DNA from: Perilla frutescens
Taxonomy: Eukaryota > Streptophyta > Magnoliopsida > Lamiales > Lamiaceae
Assembly (NCBI GenBank): GCA_026008535.1
Contig: BRKX01000009.1
Location: 65,321,720 to 65,385,719 of the forward strand
DNA: 64,000 bases
Direction: 5' to 3'
Shown: positions 20,749-32,674 of the stretch, in pieces
Layout: each line of letters opens with the position of its first letter
Position numbering within the stretch: the first letter of the stretch is position 1
Notes under the pieces: generated by a model
Told to the model about the DNA's origin: nothing
Databases searched by the model: none
Seen by the model: the letters and a program-made list of their open reading frames with translations, nothing else
Translations under genes and position numbers: made by a program

Positions 20749-23700
20749 TCAAGTTGCAGTGACATTCTTCCTCGTGCATCCGGTCAGCAGATCAGACAGA
20801 GACTGTATCAGGGATTTCGGATCATAAATTATGCCCGCGGTTGCATCATGCACTGACTCAACAGTTACCTACAATTTTCAGATAATCGACTAAATTAATG
20901 AAAAGGGAAGGGATCACATCATCTGGCACACATGAGCAAATTACTGACACCTATAAATTAATGTGTGCCATGTTTGCTTTTAGAATTTTGTCAAAATGTG
21001 CTACACCTAAAGTAGCTCCAATTTAAGGCGCTTTATCTTGTAAATTTCATAGGGTTTTCAACTGATATCAGGCTTCAACAAGTTCATAAATCATGTGTGC
21101 ATATATTGGTAAAAAGAAAACATACCACGCGAAAGATCCCTTGGGCTGACAAGTTATCAGTATCAATAGGAATCTGACCATCTTTGGGCACAAATATTGT
21201 GTTGATGTATTGGCTCGACTGAAAAAAAGATGCACAACATTTCAGATTAACATATTTAAGCCTTATTAGTGGGGTCAAAATAGCATGACTGAGGTAGAAT
21301 CGAGCATAACAAGAGAGAAAGTAGTCGAGTAAAATCTGGTACTGTGCTTGCCAGATAATTTTAAGGGAAGAAAGAAAAAAGGATATTTACAAAAGAGTTT
21401 CTCATGTTTCAAAGTATATACTAAGCACTATGTATATCCATTAACTACAAGAAAAGAAAAAAAAGGAAGAAAAAGTGCTCTTTACATCTGTGAAATTTTA
21501 TTTCTTATCCTGCCTTTCCTTACCTCTTGCTACTCAAATCACAGTACTTTCCAATTAGAAATTTCGCAGTCTTTTACCAAGATACCTTCATCTCTGGGAC
21601 TGAATTGATATTTTAATATCCAAGGAAGAGAAAAACCTTTTGGCAACATCATCAACCATGACACTAGAGAGAAGTTTTATATAAATTCCAACGAGAATAA
21701 CTACTAAACCTTTTATTATATGCATCAGAATACTTACAGGATCCGTAAGACTGTTATGAGGATCACCATGTGTTCGGTTCAAAGCATCAGTAATAGCTGT
21801 CACAAAGCAGGAAGCTGTAAAGCCACTAGTTTCTCTATCATGTGTACCATTCAATAGAAACACCTGTCAGAAGAACGCATAAAAACTGCATAAGACACAA
21901 CTGATTGTACTTATGAGAAAATTAAATGATCCAAACATATGTTCGAAATTTAAATTCTTAAATCATATTTTTCAAGAAAATTTGATAGATGTATGATGAA
22001 GATATTGCCAGATATTTAAGTTTGCACCACCAGTCCAAAAAATTTATTACCTTGGGACATGATTGTGAAGAAATACTTTCCCCAATTCCACGTAAAACCT
22101 GTAATTGAAGTACAAGCAATAAGGAAGCTGACTCTGTAAATTAGTTCCTAAAGGGAGGGTATTCCGACAGTTCCCACTTTGACAGACCTTAAACTGGAAG
22201 TTCACAAGAAAACAAAGAATTTACATTTCATATTGTTGCTTGTGATATTCATGAAGTGGTCAAGGACATAAAGGAGGCAGATTGCTTTTGTATATGTGCT
22301 GCTCAACAGGGAAAAAAAGAATGATAGATATTGCTTTGGAAATTTTCTAGGTATTTTGAACTAAGGAAGAGCAAAAGGAGACAGTATTAAGCGTAGATGA
22401 AATTAAATCCAACAAATAAATGACTGTTCATTAGTACACAACATAAAAACGAGAATTTAATTTGGGTCCCAATGTTTACCAGAGAGGGACAGATTGAAGT
22501 AAAAAGTGAACCCATGGCATAGATAATGCAGTCAACACTCTTCAACTGTTCTAAGACGGTTGGATTTGCAGAAGGAAAAACCTGTTCAAGAAAACCATAT
22601 AAAAGAGTGTAACAGAGTTTCAGATCTGAAATTTATAATCCCAACAAAATCATGTTACCAATTCTCAATATCAGAATAGAAACATTGTTTATGATCCTAA
22701 CACTAAAAAATTAAGGTATTCCAAGGCTTTAAGTCTGGTTATTTGAAGGTGCATATAACACATCACAAACTTAAATTATGAATCATGATCCCATTATATA
22801 AGCTAAAAGAGCTCCTACAAATTACTAAGCAGTAATTTCTTAAAGTGAAATTAAAGAACAAATCTGAATATGCGAGAAACTCAAATCTTTACAAAAAAAT
22901 AAAAAGAAAATCATAAATGTCCTAAAAGCAATCATCCTTTAAAGTTATCAATCGATACAAACACAACTGGCATGGACATGATCTGTATGTTTAATTATCA
23001 TCTTGTTATAAGCAAAATAGTGAACTAGTTTAAAGTATATTACAACTTTAAAAATAGAAACTTTTATGGAGAAAGCTTATGGCCATCTTCCATTTGCATA
23101 ATCCATTACCGTAGTATCTTTCATTTACCCTCGAAGGAATTTCAAGACACATAGAACAAATGGTACATTGATGAACAAGAGAAACATCACTACCTCATGC
23201 AGTAAATTGCTGCCTTCGCTGGACATGTAAAAGACCCGCTTTATTCTTGAAGGAAGAGTTCGAGCTGAAGAGTTACTCTGTCGAAGAAACTCTTTTCAAT
23301 CAAACATACAGGAATTTACACTGTGAAGTAGTAACTAAAGAACCATAGAAGATGAGTTGAAAATCAGACTAATTTAGATTTGTAGGCAAGTATTGAGTAT
23401 ATCAGATCACTTACTTTTGAAGACACAAAATCTTATATGACATTCTTGACCGATGACAAAAATAAAGGACATTCAAAATAGATCTTTGATCATAGTATTT
23501 ATAAAATATTTCATCTAGCCAGTTTGGCATTGCCAATCAGGCTTTTAATGGAATCATGTGATCATCAAAGGCATGTGTTGCGTGTAACAAATTCTTCCCT
23601 CATGGTCAAAATAATCATATAAGTAACAAACTCATAAAGCTTTCATCTCTTTCATTCTAAGGATGAATGTTTTGGCCCAGAGATCTTTGTTTTCTTTAAG

Positions 23701-26700
23701 ATCAAATAAGTAACAATGTCTCCATCCAGAACCAGGACACATCCAATAACAAAATATCAAATCAGGTGAGTAAAATGATAACACAGTGCAATATAGAGGG
23801 AAAAAATATGATGAACTTATTAATCAAGGGGTATCAACATAAGTGGATCATTTGCTCACGTTTACCTTGTTGATAGGCTCCAAAGATCCATTGGTTGGAT
23901 GAGATATTTCATTTTGACCCCGTATTACGGTTCCATCCTAGAAATCAATCAGAAAAGGGTAGATTTTAATGTGTGAAATCATCAAGACATCAACTCATTC
24001 CAAAGATTCACATTTCTGACATTATGACTCCATTTGTTTGGATAAACATATCCCGCAGGGTGAATGTAAAATAAAATAATGACTACCAAGAGATACATTT
24101 ATCGAGCACTAAGATAATGACCTGTGAATTTAGACCCAAATAATTTTCCAACTGACTGTTGGTATCACACATCCTACTTATCATTACCACCTAATTACAA
24201 TTCCCAACATTATTCTTATGATCCTGATGTCACTTCCACCTCTACTATAATGATGTAAGCACGTTCCAAAAGGCTGGTAATCTGGCAGACAGGGTGCCAT
24301 TGAACAGTACTCTTCTAACAGACCAATTTTCTACCCACTGGGGCATGACAGCGAGCCTCTCTGCACAGGCACCCTCCATAGTTTGTTAACTCTTGCCAAT
24401 CCAACTCTTCCACCACATAAATTTTGATGTTTTCTTTAATGTTATAAGATATTACAAAAGTTAAAAAAATATAACAAGGCCATTATTCCTGTGGCGACTA
24501 CATGTATCTTTTACTACGGTCAAATTCATACAGCACATTTTTTTAGAAAGTAAAGAATTTCATACCCATAATTCACACCCCAAGGTAAGCCTATCATTTG
24601 TGGATATAACTGGGAGGACCAGGCTTTCCGTGGGAATTTGTGAGACACGTGAAAACAAGAAAATTGCTGCATCTAGAGACTGAAAGAATATCCGAGCTCC
24701 AGCAAAGAAAAAATTCCCAATACTGCAAGTGAGATAAGAATGAGTTAATAGTCATTTTGGTTTTGAAAATAAAAGGAGTTGCCAAATTCTTTTGAAGTAA
24801 ACCAGAGAGAAAAGCAATGGAGTGAGAGTGACTGTAAAGCATGAAGAATAATGAAGCATGTCAGTCTCAATCTGAAGTATTAGTGTAATGTGGTCTGCAA
24901 CCTAAGATTTTGAAAACACTCCCACTTAACATGGTAAAAGTAAGATGCACATGGTTTACACCCCTCTAAAGCCAATGCAGCTTCAGAGCCAATTCTCCTT
25001 TCAGTTAAGATTCTAAGTGTTAATGTTACATAATAAAGCCTAATGTCAATTTAGGAAAATGTTTCCCGTGTATACATCACATTCTAAGATACATTCCCTT
25101 GTCATGTCACAAGAAACTCTACCAATCAATAACGTTCATGGGAAGTAGTTTCTAGCTAAAAAAGAATATGAACACTGGGGATTTTTACAGAAAAAATTAA
25201 GTACCTTCCATTGCTGAAGCAGAATACTTCATCTGACCTCCTAAGGATCTGCATAGTATAGTTTTTCCCCATATTGATATCGAGTATACACCACTAAAAA
25301 GAAATGCAATGGTGCTGGTGTGGTGGATTATCTCTATTGTAGAGAGTCCAGAACATGCCAAAGGCAACAACAATGACATGAAATGCTCTCAAACCAAATG
25401 TGGTACAAAAATGAAATCACTGAGTAGGCTGTGGTTTGAAGCACTGAGCCCTGGTACTATTTAACTGATCTTCCACAAGGAAAAACTATTCAAAGAGTTG
25501 AGAGACAATTAGGCACTAAATCTACTAAGAAATGTGAAATGCTAAGATAAATCTAGTTCTTCACAAAATTATAGCTAAACTGGAAAATACTCATTGTGCC
25601 ACAGATAAACAAAAATATCAATGCTGATTAATAAGGATCAGATGATCCTTCTTGGAAAAGTGGAAAGCAATAAGCCGTATCAAAGAAACAGAGTAGTCAG
25701 TAGTGACCACTAGGTACTAAGAAGTTATTTCATTTCATGAAACTAACAGTTAGAAACTTAGAACAATGGCAAATACAAGCATGAGCTCAAATACCACACA
25801 GTTACAAATCTCAGTGGTTGACTACGAATTAAGTAATAAGAGCCGCAAGGCTCAGGAGAAAGTTACGAACCTGATCCTGGAAATAAACCAAAAAGGCTCG
25901 AATGGTTTCCCTGAATGGTTTTGAGACACCTGTCCATAAAGCATGGTTCCCTTCCACGATATCATACCTGGTGAATTGTCAACTTATCAAATTATTTTGA
26001 ACACATGGTAACGTACCGAAAAGGCCTCAAGGCTTCTGAAAAGAATAGTAGAAAAAAAGATACATGATTGCCACGTGAAAAAAATGAAAGAACTCGGCAT
26101 CTCATGGCATAAAGTTGATAAAGGAGAAAAAAACAGCAGCAAGGGAATTATTAAATAAAGATTGCTCTTACTACCATTCAAATTTTGCTTTTTGTGCTTC
26201 AAGGGGCAACCGATGACCTAGCAATGTCCGCACTGCAAGAGCCTCAGAAGTACTTGGATCAGACAGTCTCAAGCATCTCGACCGAATGTCTCCAACAGCT
26301 GGACCTCCTGCAAAATAATCCATCAATTAAGAAACGTAGAGTATACATATATGTCAGTATCGCATGATTTCGTAAAACCTACTTCAGTTCCTGAACTGAC
26401 ATAAGGTTAAAGTACAGAGTTAATACAACACACCAAGAACACGAACAATCTCGGCTGTGCTCCCTCCATCATCAGACACAGGAAGAACATGAGCCACACG
26501 GACTGTTAACTTCCTAAGCTCTTCCACAACACCATTAAAGGCAGTTCCACCTGCAGCACTGCAAAGTTGTAAGATAGTTCCCATAGAAAAATTGGCATGT
26601 TTCCATTTCACATAGATATTATGCAGATTTTATATCAATTGCTCCATTTAAGTACAACTACATGGAACTTAGATTCCAATTCGCCCATTTGCTCCTATTC

Positions 26701-27310
26701 ATATTTCCAAGTTTATAGACATGCCAATGTCACACAACAACACGATCCGCTTAACGCTAATACTGCCATTAGTTGAGTTTAGAGCACAATCACCATCTTG
26801 AATCAAGATTTGAATAACAAAACAATAAACCAAGAAGCAAAATTCCAAAAAAAATTTGATAAAGAAAGAAACTTGTTATGGCCTGTCACCTACATATCAA
26901 TATATCATCACTAACTAATATCCAAATCCCAGCATTACGGAAACCCAATGCCCTCTATTCTGCATTTTTCATGCATCTCAAATCCCAATTTCGCTCTATT
27001 TCCCCTTCTCTTGAAAAACCAACCAAAAAAATGAATCTTTAAGAAAGAAAACAGGAAAACGTATAAATTTTTACGTACCCGAAAAAACAAGCAAAGAGGG
27101 CTGAATGGGCACGCTATCTGCAGATGTAGAAGCAGAAGAGCACGGACAAACATTGGTGCTATTTCTAAAGGGCGCCATGAGAGAGATATTTCTGGAAAAT
27201 GGCGAAGAACGATGATGAGAGAGAAAGAAGGGGAATGGAATTTGATTTGGGGTATTTAAAAAGGAATGAGGAGGCATGGAAAGCGGGGGTCCCAAACAAG
27301 TATCCGCCAT
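20749..27310 (-). CDS. YvcK/CofD-like (UPF0052, gluconeogenesis-factor-like) protein
   Basis: Thirteen exons on the minus strand: 27310-27079, 26550-26434, 26307-26175, 25967-25871, 25248-25205, 24722-24566, 23937-23866, 23277-23194, 22581-22480, 22098-22051, 21863-21738, 21218-21126, 20868-20749. All are GT-AG and in phase; about 474 aa. The fold starts with the glycine-rich SGGTAFNGVVEEL and PVSDDGGSTAEIVRVLGGPAVGD, the nucleotide-sugar or phosphate-binding signature of YvcK/CofD. Later blocks are EGNHALWTG, GNFFFAGARIFF, DGTVIRGQNEIS, DCIIYAMGSLFTSICPSL and VFLLNGTHDRET. In bacteria YvcK binds UDP-GlcNAc and CofD transfers phospholactate; the plant role is unknown. From memory, Arabidopsis MEE18 is a member. 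The 45 residues before Met at 27178 are Ser/Pro/Phe-rich and could be a plastid transit peptide; starts at 27316, 27310 and 27178 are all in frame. Confidence 0.85.
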
Positions 27311-27465
27311 AATCACTATTGTTGAAGGCGAACACTCTCCTCCACCTGAAAATCAAACTCCCTTCTTTTTTTCTTTTTTTTCTTCTTCCTTTTCTCCAAT
27401 TTTATCTTCCCCTTTTCAGCCTTTGTCTCAATTTCAAATTGAAGTATTCCCTTCTCGATTTTTTT

Positions 27466-27815
27466 AGAACGGTCGATTTAGTATCTGAAAAATGGGTAAT
27501 CTATCAATTCAGATCTGAACATGTAAACTCTCGATTCAGGACCCGAAAGATAAAAATTATCAATTCAGGACCTCAAAAATCACGAATTTTGATTCTCTTT
27601 TATTTTTTAATTAATTTTTAATGAAAATTCCTTCATTAACTATCTAATAAAGAAATTGTTAAAATTAATTAAAAAATAAATAAAAATCAAAATTCGTGAT
27701 TTTTGAGGTCCTGGATTGATAGTTTTAATATTTCAGGTCCCGAATTGAGAGTTTTCATCTTTCAGGTCCTAAATCGATAGATTACCCATCGTTCAGGTTC
27801 TGAATTGATAATTCT
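27466..27815. mobile_element. Foldback element with direct repeats inside its arms (copy B)
   Basis: The same family as 535-906: inverted arms made of GATTCAGGACCCGAAAGAT-like units, an AT-rich centre with CAAAAATCACGAATTTTGATT, and mirrored GGTCCTGGATTGA units on the right. It lies about 155 bp upstream of the YvcK-like gene start, so it may sit in that gene's promoter. Confidence 0.7.
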
Positions 27816-28352
27816 TTTTTTTTTTTTGTTATGGTGACTAGTAGGATAATAGACACATTTACTTATTTAAAAAATAAAATAAGACAAATTTACTAAAATC
27901 ATAACAATTTTGATAGACACGAAACTTTACTCAATGTTTGAGATGTTTTATTTAAGAGTGTGATCCTCATTTTGTAATATTAATTATATGACTCCACTAA
28001 TAAAAGCAATAATTTAGATACACTTTTTAGAGAGATGTTTATAAAAAGATGTAAAAAAGATTGAAAAATACATGTAAGATTTATAATAAATTTTATTCAC
28101 GGAAATACAGGCTCAATCATGATAAAATGATATTAAAATTTAGAAATTTTAGATATGATTTTAGGTATATAATTATGGGAAATTTGAAAAAAAAAAAAAC
28201 AAATTTAACCAAGTTTTTTAGAAATGAAAAGGATGTAAAAAAAGGAAACAAACCATAATCCGGGGGGGGGGAGTTTTGCACGTTTCCCAAACATAAATAG
28301 CAATAATAAAATAATATTAACTGTAAGATATTTCTAAATTTATAGTATTCAA

Positions 28353-28361
28353 ACTAAATTT
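28353..28361. repeat. Target-site duplication, left, of the Mutator-like element
   Basis: ACTAAATTT, identical to 31593-31601. Nine bp is the typical Mutator duplication length. Confidence 0.9.
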
Positions 28362-28963
28362 GGGAAAAGGGTCAACTAGGACCCTAAACTATATGCCAGG
28401 GCTCAAATAGGACCCTGTTTTAATTTTTGGTCCAAATAGACCCTCCAATTTTTAAAATTGGCTCAAGGAGGACCCTCTATACCTCTCAAACTAACGATCA
28501 GAATTCCGTCAACTCAGGAGAAATCTTGTGGGAAAAAAGGGTTTTTCTTAAACCTCCATTCTCCCAAATTGCCACCAAAATATCATTGTTCTCCACAAAA
28601 AAAAAAAAAAAAAAAAGCTTTTGCTTAAATCTATGTGCATCTTTTTTCAGTTTTGACTAGAAAAAAAAATCTGAATAATTATTTCAATAGTTAAAGTGAT
28701 ACAGTTAAACCTAAACTGCAAATAAAGATAAAAAGAAATTCCAACTAACTCGAACAAAAATAATATCAACAAACAATCAATAAAAATGATCCATAAAATG
28801 TTAACTACCAAAAGGTGACATGTTCATATACAAAATCCATAACATGTTCACAAAAGATATTTGATCTAATGCCAGGGTACATATTTTGCACATTAAGAGT
28901 GACATGATCACACACAAAATAATATTGAGTTCACTTCTCAACATTTCGGTTTAATCCTATAGT

Positions 28964-29510
28964 CTATTTCCCCTTTTTTGCCATCTTACTATCTCTTTGT
29001 CTCTCCAGTTGTCCAGTAGTCATGCAGTGGTGACCTTTCCATGTTGGGCCTGGTGGTTTGAATGGGAGGTTTACTGGTAATATGGACTGAGTTCCATCAC
29101 CTGCAAAGGCAATTCTTCTAGTGCCACTGCTCTTTGAAAGAACTGAACTCTGTTGTTCTTTTCTGAGTTCCCTTTCAATGGGAATCGGGTATCTGACAAT
29201 TGGATCTGGATATGAACTTAGAGGTTGGCTAGCAATGGGATCTCTTTGTGCGATAATTGTTTCTGAGGGCATGCCAGGCTGCAAAATATGACATTGACAA
29301 TTAATCATTATATAGCCTCAGGAATAACTATAATACTTGGGAATTACTTACATTAAGAGTTGTATTTCCAGATGCTTCATCGACATACAAGCCAAGTCCA
29401 ACTGTCATTTTGCTTCTCCTGAAGCATTTACCACTCTCATTTGTGTTTTGTTTCCCCTTTTGAAGTCTAATTGAGTTGGACTTTTGTTGATTCATAGCTC
29501 TTGATACCTA
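28964..29510 (-). pseudogene. C-terminal exons of the MULE transposase
   Basis: Two minus-strand coding stretches. About 29497-29352 reads AMNQQKSNSIRLQ to EASGNTTLN. A second, 29308-28964, is rich in proline and polar residues and ends RDSKMAKKGK. They follow the zinc-knuckle exon and resemble the variable, basic tails of plant MuDR transposases. No catalytic residues are expected here. Exon joins are approximate. Confidence 0.55.
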
Positions 29511-29613
29511 TTTGCAATATTAATAATAACGTTTGAGATGACAATAGCTCACATACAGTTTCCTAAAGAACTTAAAACAGTCACCAAGCATTATGCATAG
29601 ATGAGGCACAATC

Positions 29614-30246
29614 TCAATCATTTCCAAACAACACAATTAACCAATAACTTATAAAAAATAGACCACACAACTCAGCATGATTATCTAGAAATTTAATAAC
29701 CAGAAAAATATATAAAAAATAAAAAATAATATTAAATCCAAAAATATGTTTATCAATATAACAAGTATAAATTAAAACTGGTACCTGGGCATTCTTTTTT
29801 GGACATGATGCTCGATTATGATCTTCGGAATGACAATTTGAGCATGTCATTATAGCTCCATTCTTAGGCAATTTTCCTTTCGTTTTCCCTCTCATTGATT
29901 CTCTAGCACTTCGTATTCTTTTATTTCTTGGTCTTCCAGATAGCTTAACAACAGGAGGTGGCGCCAAATTCTCAAAAGCATCTTCTTTCAAGAACTGTTT
30001 GCCGGGCACAGGTTGCATTGCATGCTCATAAGCTGCCATATAAGTTGCTTTGTGATACCAGTGAGAAATAAATGACTTTGGGTCCTTTTTCACATGGTTC
30101 AATGCACATATTACATGCGAACATGGAATTCCAGTAACATCCCATGCTCTACAAGTGCACATATGTCTATCTACATACACAACATGTCTGTCATCACCAT
30201 CTCCTATTTCATAAGCACTTGCACCATCTCCTATGGTCAGAATCAA
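29614..30246 (-). pseudogene. MULE transposase 3' part: SWIM zinc finger and zinc knuckle
   Basis: The minus strand encodes CTCRAWDVTGIPCSHVICAL, a SWIM finger (C-x-C ... C-x-H), then a basic linker (RPRNKRIRSARESMRGK) and CSNCHSEDHNRASCP, a C-x2-C-x4-H-x4-C zinc knuckle. In intact MuDR transposases these follow the DDE catalytic domain. Here the preceding sequence runs straight into the DNA-binding domain in a different frame near 30240. Translation past the knuckle probably ends at a splice site, since the remaining codons are hydrophobic low complexity. Confidence 0.85.
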
Positions 30247-31114
30247 TTCTCTTCACTGTAAGTCCAAGTTGTTTAACAGATGATGATATGCATATTTGAA
30301 ATGGACAACCTCCATATCTACACTTGGCTCTAATTCTATTTTTTTCATTGGGCTTCAGCATCAAAGGGGTGCTCATTGCTACGCTATATCTTGCTATAGC
30401 AAGTCTAGCTTCCTTAGCATTAGCAAATGACATACCTAACAAGAAATGAGGGTTATTATCTTCAACGTCATATTTGACCCTTCTTTTGCCTTGATTGATT
30501 ACTGCTAAATCCACCCCTTCACTATCATATTCACTATCTGATTCATCCTCTAAACCCTCATAATCATTCTCCAGATTTGATTCTAAGACAGTTTTGTCAC
30601 TATATATTTCTGCCTCAGTTTCAGTCTCATTGCCACACACTAAACTAACATCTATTAAGTCATCAATTATAATATCATCATCATTAATCAACCCCTTTTC
30701 CCAGCCACTAGCATTTGATACAGAACCCTTGCATACACCAAGATCATGTTGGTTAATTCCACTGCATTGTGTTCCTAAATAAGGTCTATCCCCAACATTT
30801 TCATCTCCTGGATACATATGTATACTTTCATCAACAATCAATGATTTAGCAGTTTGTACCATCTTATTTATCCCAGCATCATCTTCAAGAATAGTCAGCC
30901 CATTATCCAAGTTATGCTCAGGTTGTAAATAATACAGTTTGCTAACTCTGGGCATTCCAAACTCTTCTCTATATTTTTTAACCATGTGAGTCAACGACAG
31001 AAAATCTATATCAATATTTTCAACCTTTTCATTCCCTTCAATGTATGATAGAGAAGGCACATGCACCCATCTACCGCCCGAGTGATACACCAAATTGATC
31101 ATTTCTACATCCAT
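30240..31114 (-). pseudogene. MULE transposase 5' part: PB1-like and MuDR DNA-binding domains
   Basis: From Met at 31114 (MDVEMINLVYHSGGRWVH) this is the PB1-like N-terminal domain common in plant MULEs. An acidic linker follows (EDESDSEYDSEG), then the MuDR DNA-binding segment (FLLGMSFANAKEARLAIARY ... RIRAKCRYGGCPFQICIS). It stops at LTVKRI, exactly where the family would continue to the catalytic domain; the reading frame then enters the SWIM exon out of phase. The DDE core (several hundred residues in intact relatives) has been deleted. Confidence 0.85.
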
Positions 31115-31592
31115 CACTACAAATACCAATAACAAAGGACAAAAAAAGGCAAAAAATAAATAAATTAGTTTTTAATCAAATTAACATAACAACAAAATAA
31201 ATAATTATTCACTTAAATATTCAGCCATTAATTATAAAAAAATGATGAGTTTTTGGTATTTTTAGGGGTAAGGCATCGTAAATGCTGAAACCTAGCATGT
31301 ATTATCTCAATATAAAATTAAGCTTGTTCACGGTAGAACCATTTTCTTGGGAGAGCAATTCTATGTTTGTGGCAATTTGGGAGAATGGGGGGTTTAAAAA
31401 AATCTCTTCTTTTTTTTTCACTGGGCTTCCCAGGTGAGTTGGACGGAAATTTTTAATCGTTAGTTTGAGGGGGTATAGAGGGTCTCTTTGAGCCAATTTT
31501 AAGAGTTGGAGGGTCCATTTGGACCAAAAATTAAAAGAGGGTCCTATTTGAGCCCTGGTATATAGTTTAGGGTCCTAATTGACCATTTTCCC

Positions 31593-31601
31593 ACTAAATT
31601 T
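31593..31601. repeat. Target-site duplication, right, of the Mutator-like element
   Basis: ACTAAATTT, identical to 28353-28361. Confidence 0.9.
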
Positions 31602-31719
31602 TTAAGAGGTAATTGGTAATTTAGTCATATGCTTTAAACACTACAAGCCAATAAAACAAAGAATGAAAATACACACATGTAGGTATGTGGGTGAAATGTA
31701 AGACTAGTTAACATTGGAT

Positions 31720-32100
31720 AGAATCGTCTACTACATTTTGTGCGATATTTGGTGTTACACAATTAAATTTATTAATTTTTTTATTTTTTAATTCAATCAA
31801 TTTATTATACTTTAGTTTAATTTTACACTTATTAATTAAGATTTATCCTACCTAATTAGGATATATAATTATTATTTTTGTGAAATAATCAATTATTAAT
31901 TAGAAAATAAATTTTAATATTGAAAAAATAATTATATACCCTGATTAAATAGAATGAATCCTAAATAATAACTGTAAAATTATAATAAAGCATAATAAAT
32001 TAAAATTGAATTAAAAAATAATAAAAAAATTTAATAAATTTAATTATGTAGTACCAAGTATTGCATACAGTGTAGCAGAGAATTTCATTTGAGTTAAGAT
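31720..32100. repeat. AT-rich palindromic element
   Basis: Ends GAATCGTCTACTACATTTTGTG at left and CAGTGTAGCAGAGAATTTC at right are diverged inverted repeats. The interior includes ATATACCCTGATTAAATAG and ATGAATCCTAAATAATAAC, words shared with the other members of this dispersed family. Non-coding. Confidence 0.5.
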
Positions 32101-32167
32101 AACTTATGGAAATTGGAAAATTATATTCATTCAATAAAAATTGAGAACTTGCTATACTGTTTCTCAT

Positions 32168-32533
32168 TTGAAATCGTCTATTGCACATTCCGTGTTATAT
32201 TCTGTATTGCACACTCGGTTTTCTTAGATTTTTTTCAATTTTTTTCTCAAATTTCAATTTCATATGCTTTTTTACACTTATTATTTAGGGTTCATCCTAC
32301 CCAATTAGGGTTTTATATATATTTTTAGTCTTTAATTTTTCAAATAATCAATTAATAATTCATAATTATAAATTTAAGAATAAAAAATTACAATGCATCA
32401 TAATTGAGTTTGATGAATTATAAATAATAAGTGTAAAATTAAACTAAAGCATAAGAAATTGAAATCAAGGAAAAAAATTGAAAAAAAACTAAGAAAATCA
32501 AGTGTAACACAAAATGTGCAATAGAAGATTTCA
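32168..32533. mobile_element. AT-rich palindromic MITE-like element, best-preserved copy
   Basis: The left arm TTGAAATCGTCTATTGCACA and the inverse of the right arm TGTGCAATAGAAGATTTCAA match over more than 20 bp with one difference. The interior is AT-rich with GGGTTCATCCTACCCAATTA. It lies about 140 bp past the ARM-repeat gene's stop codon. Superfamily unknown, and no clear target duplication. Confidence 0.6.
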
Positions 32534-32674
32534 ACTGACTTTTTCTTCAATTGAATTATTTTTGCCAAATATACGTAAGTTATTTTATTTCATCAACGTA
32601 TATCACTAACATCATGTCATCATCGTTATATACATATATCAATGAAAAATCATATAGAAAATTCGAGCCAATCT

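Larger units (their letters stand above)
28362..31592 (-). mobile_element. Deleted Mutator-like element (MULE) with intact ends
   Basis: A 3231-bp element bounded by long terminal inverted repeats of about 200 bp (outer bases GGGAAAAGGGTCAACTAGG at left; the inverse of GGGAAAATGGTCAATTAGG at right) and perfect 9-bp target duplications ACTAAATTT. It encodes, on the minus strand, the front and back of a MuDR-type transposase but not the catalytic MULE domain, so it cannot be autonomous. Its ends look intact and could be mobilised by a full-length relative. An uninterrupted target duplication suggests fairly recent insertion. Confidence 0.9.
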
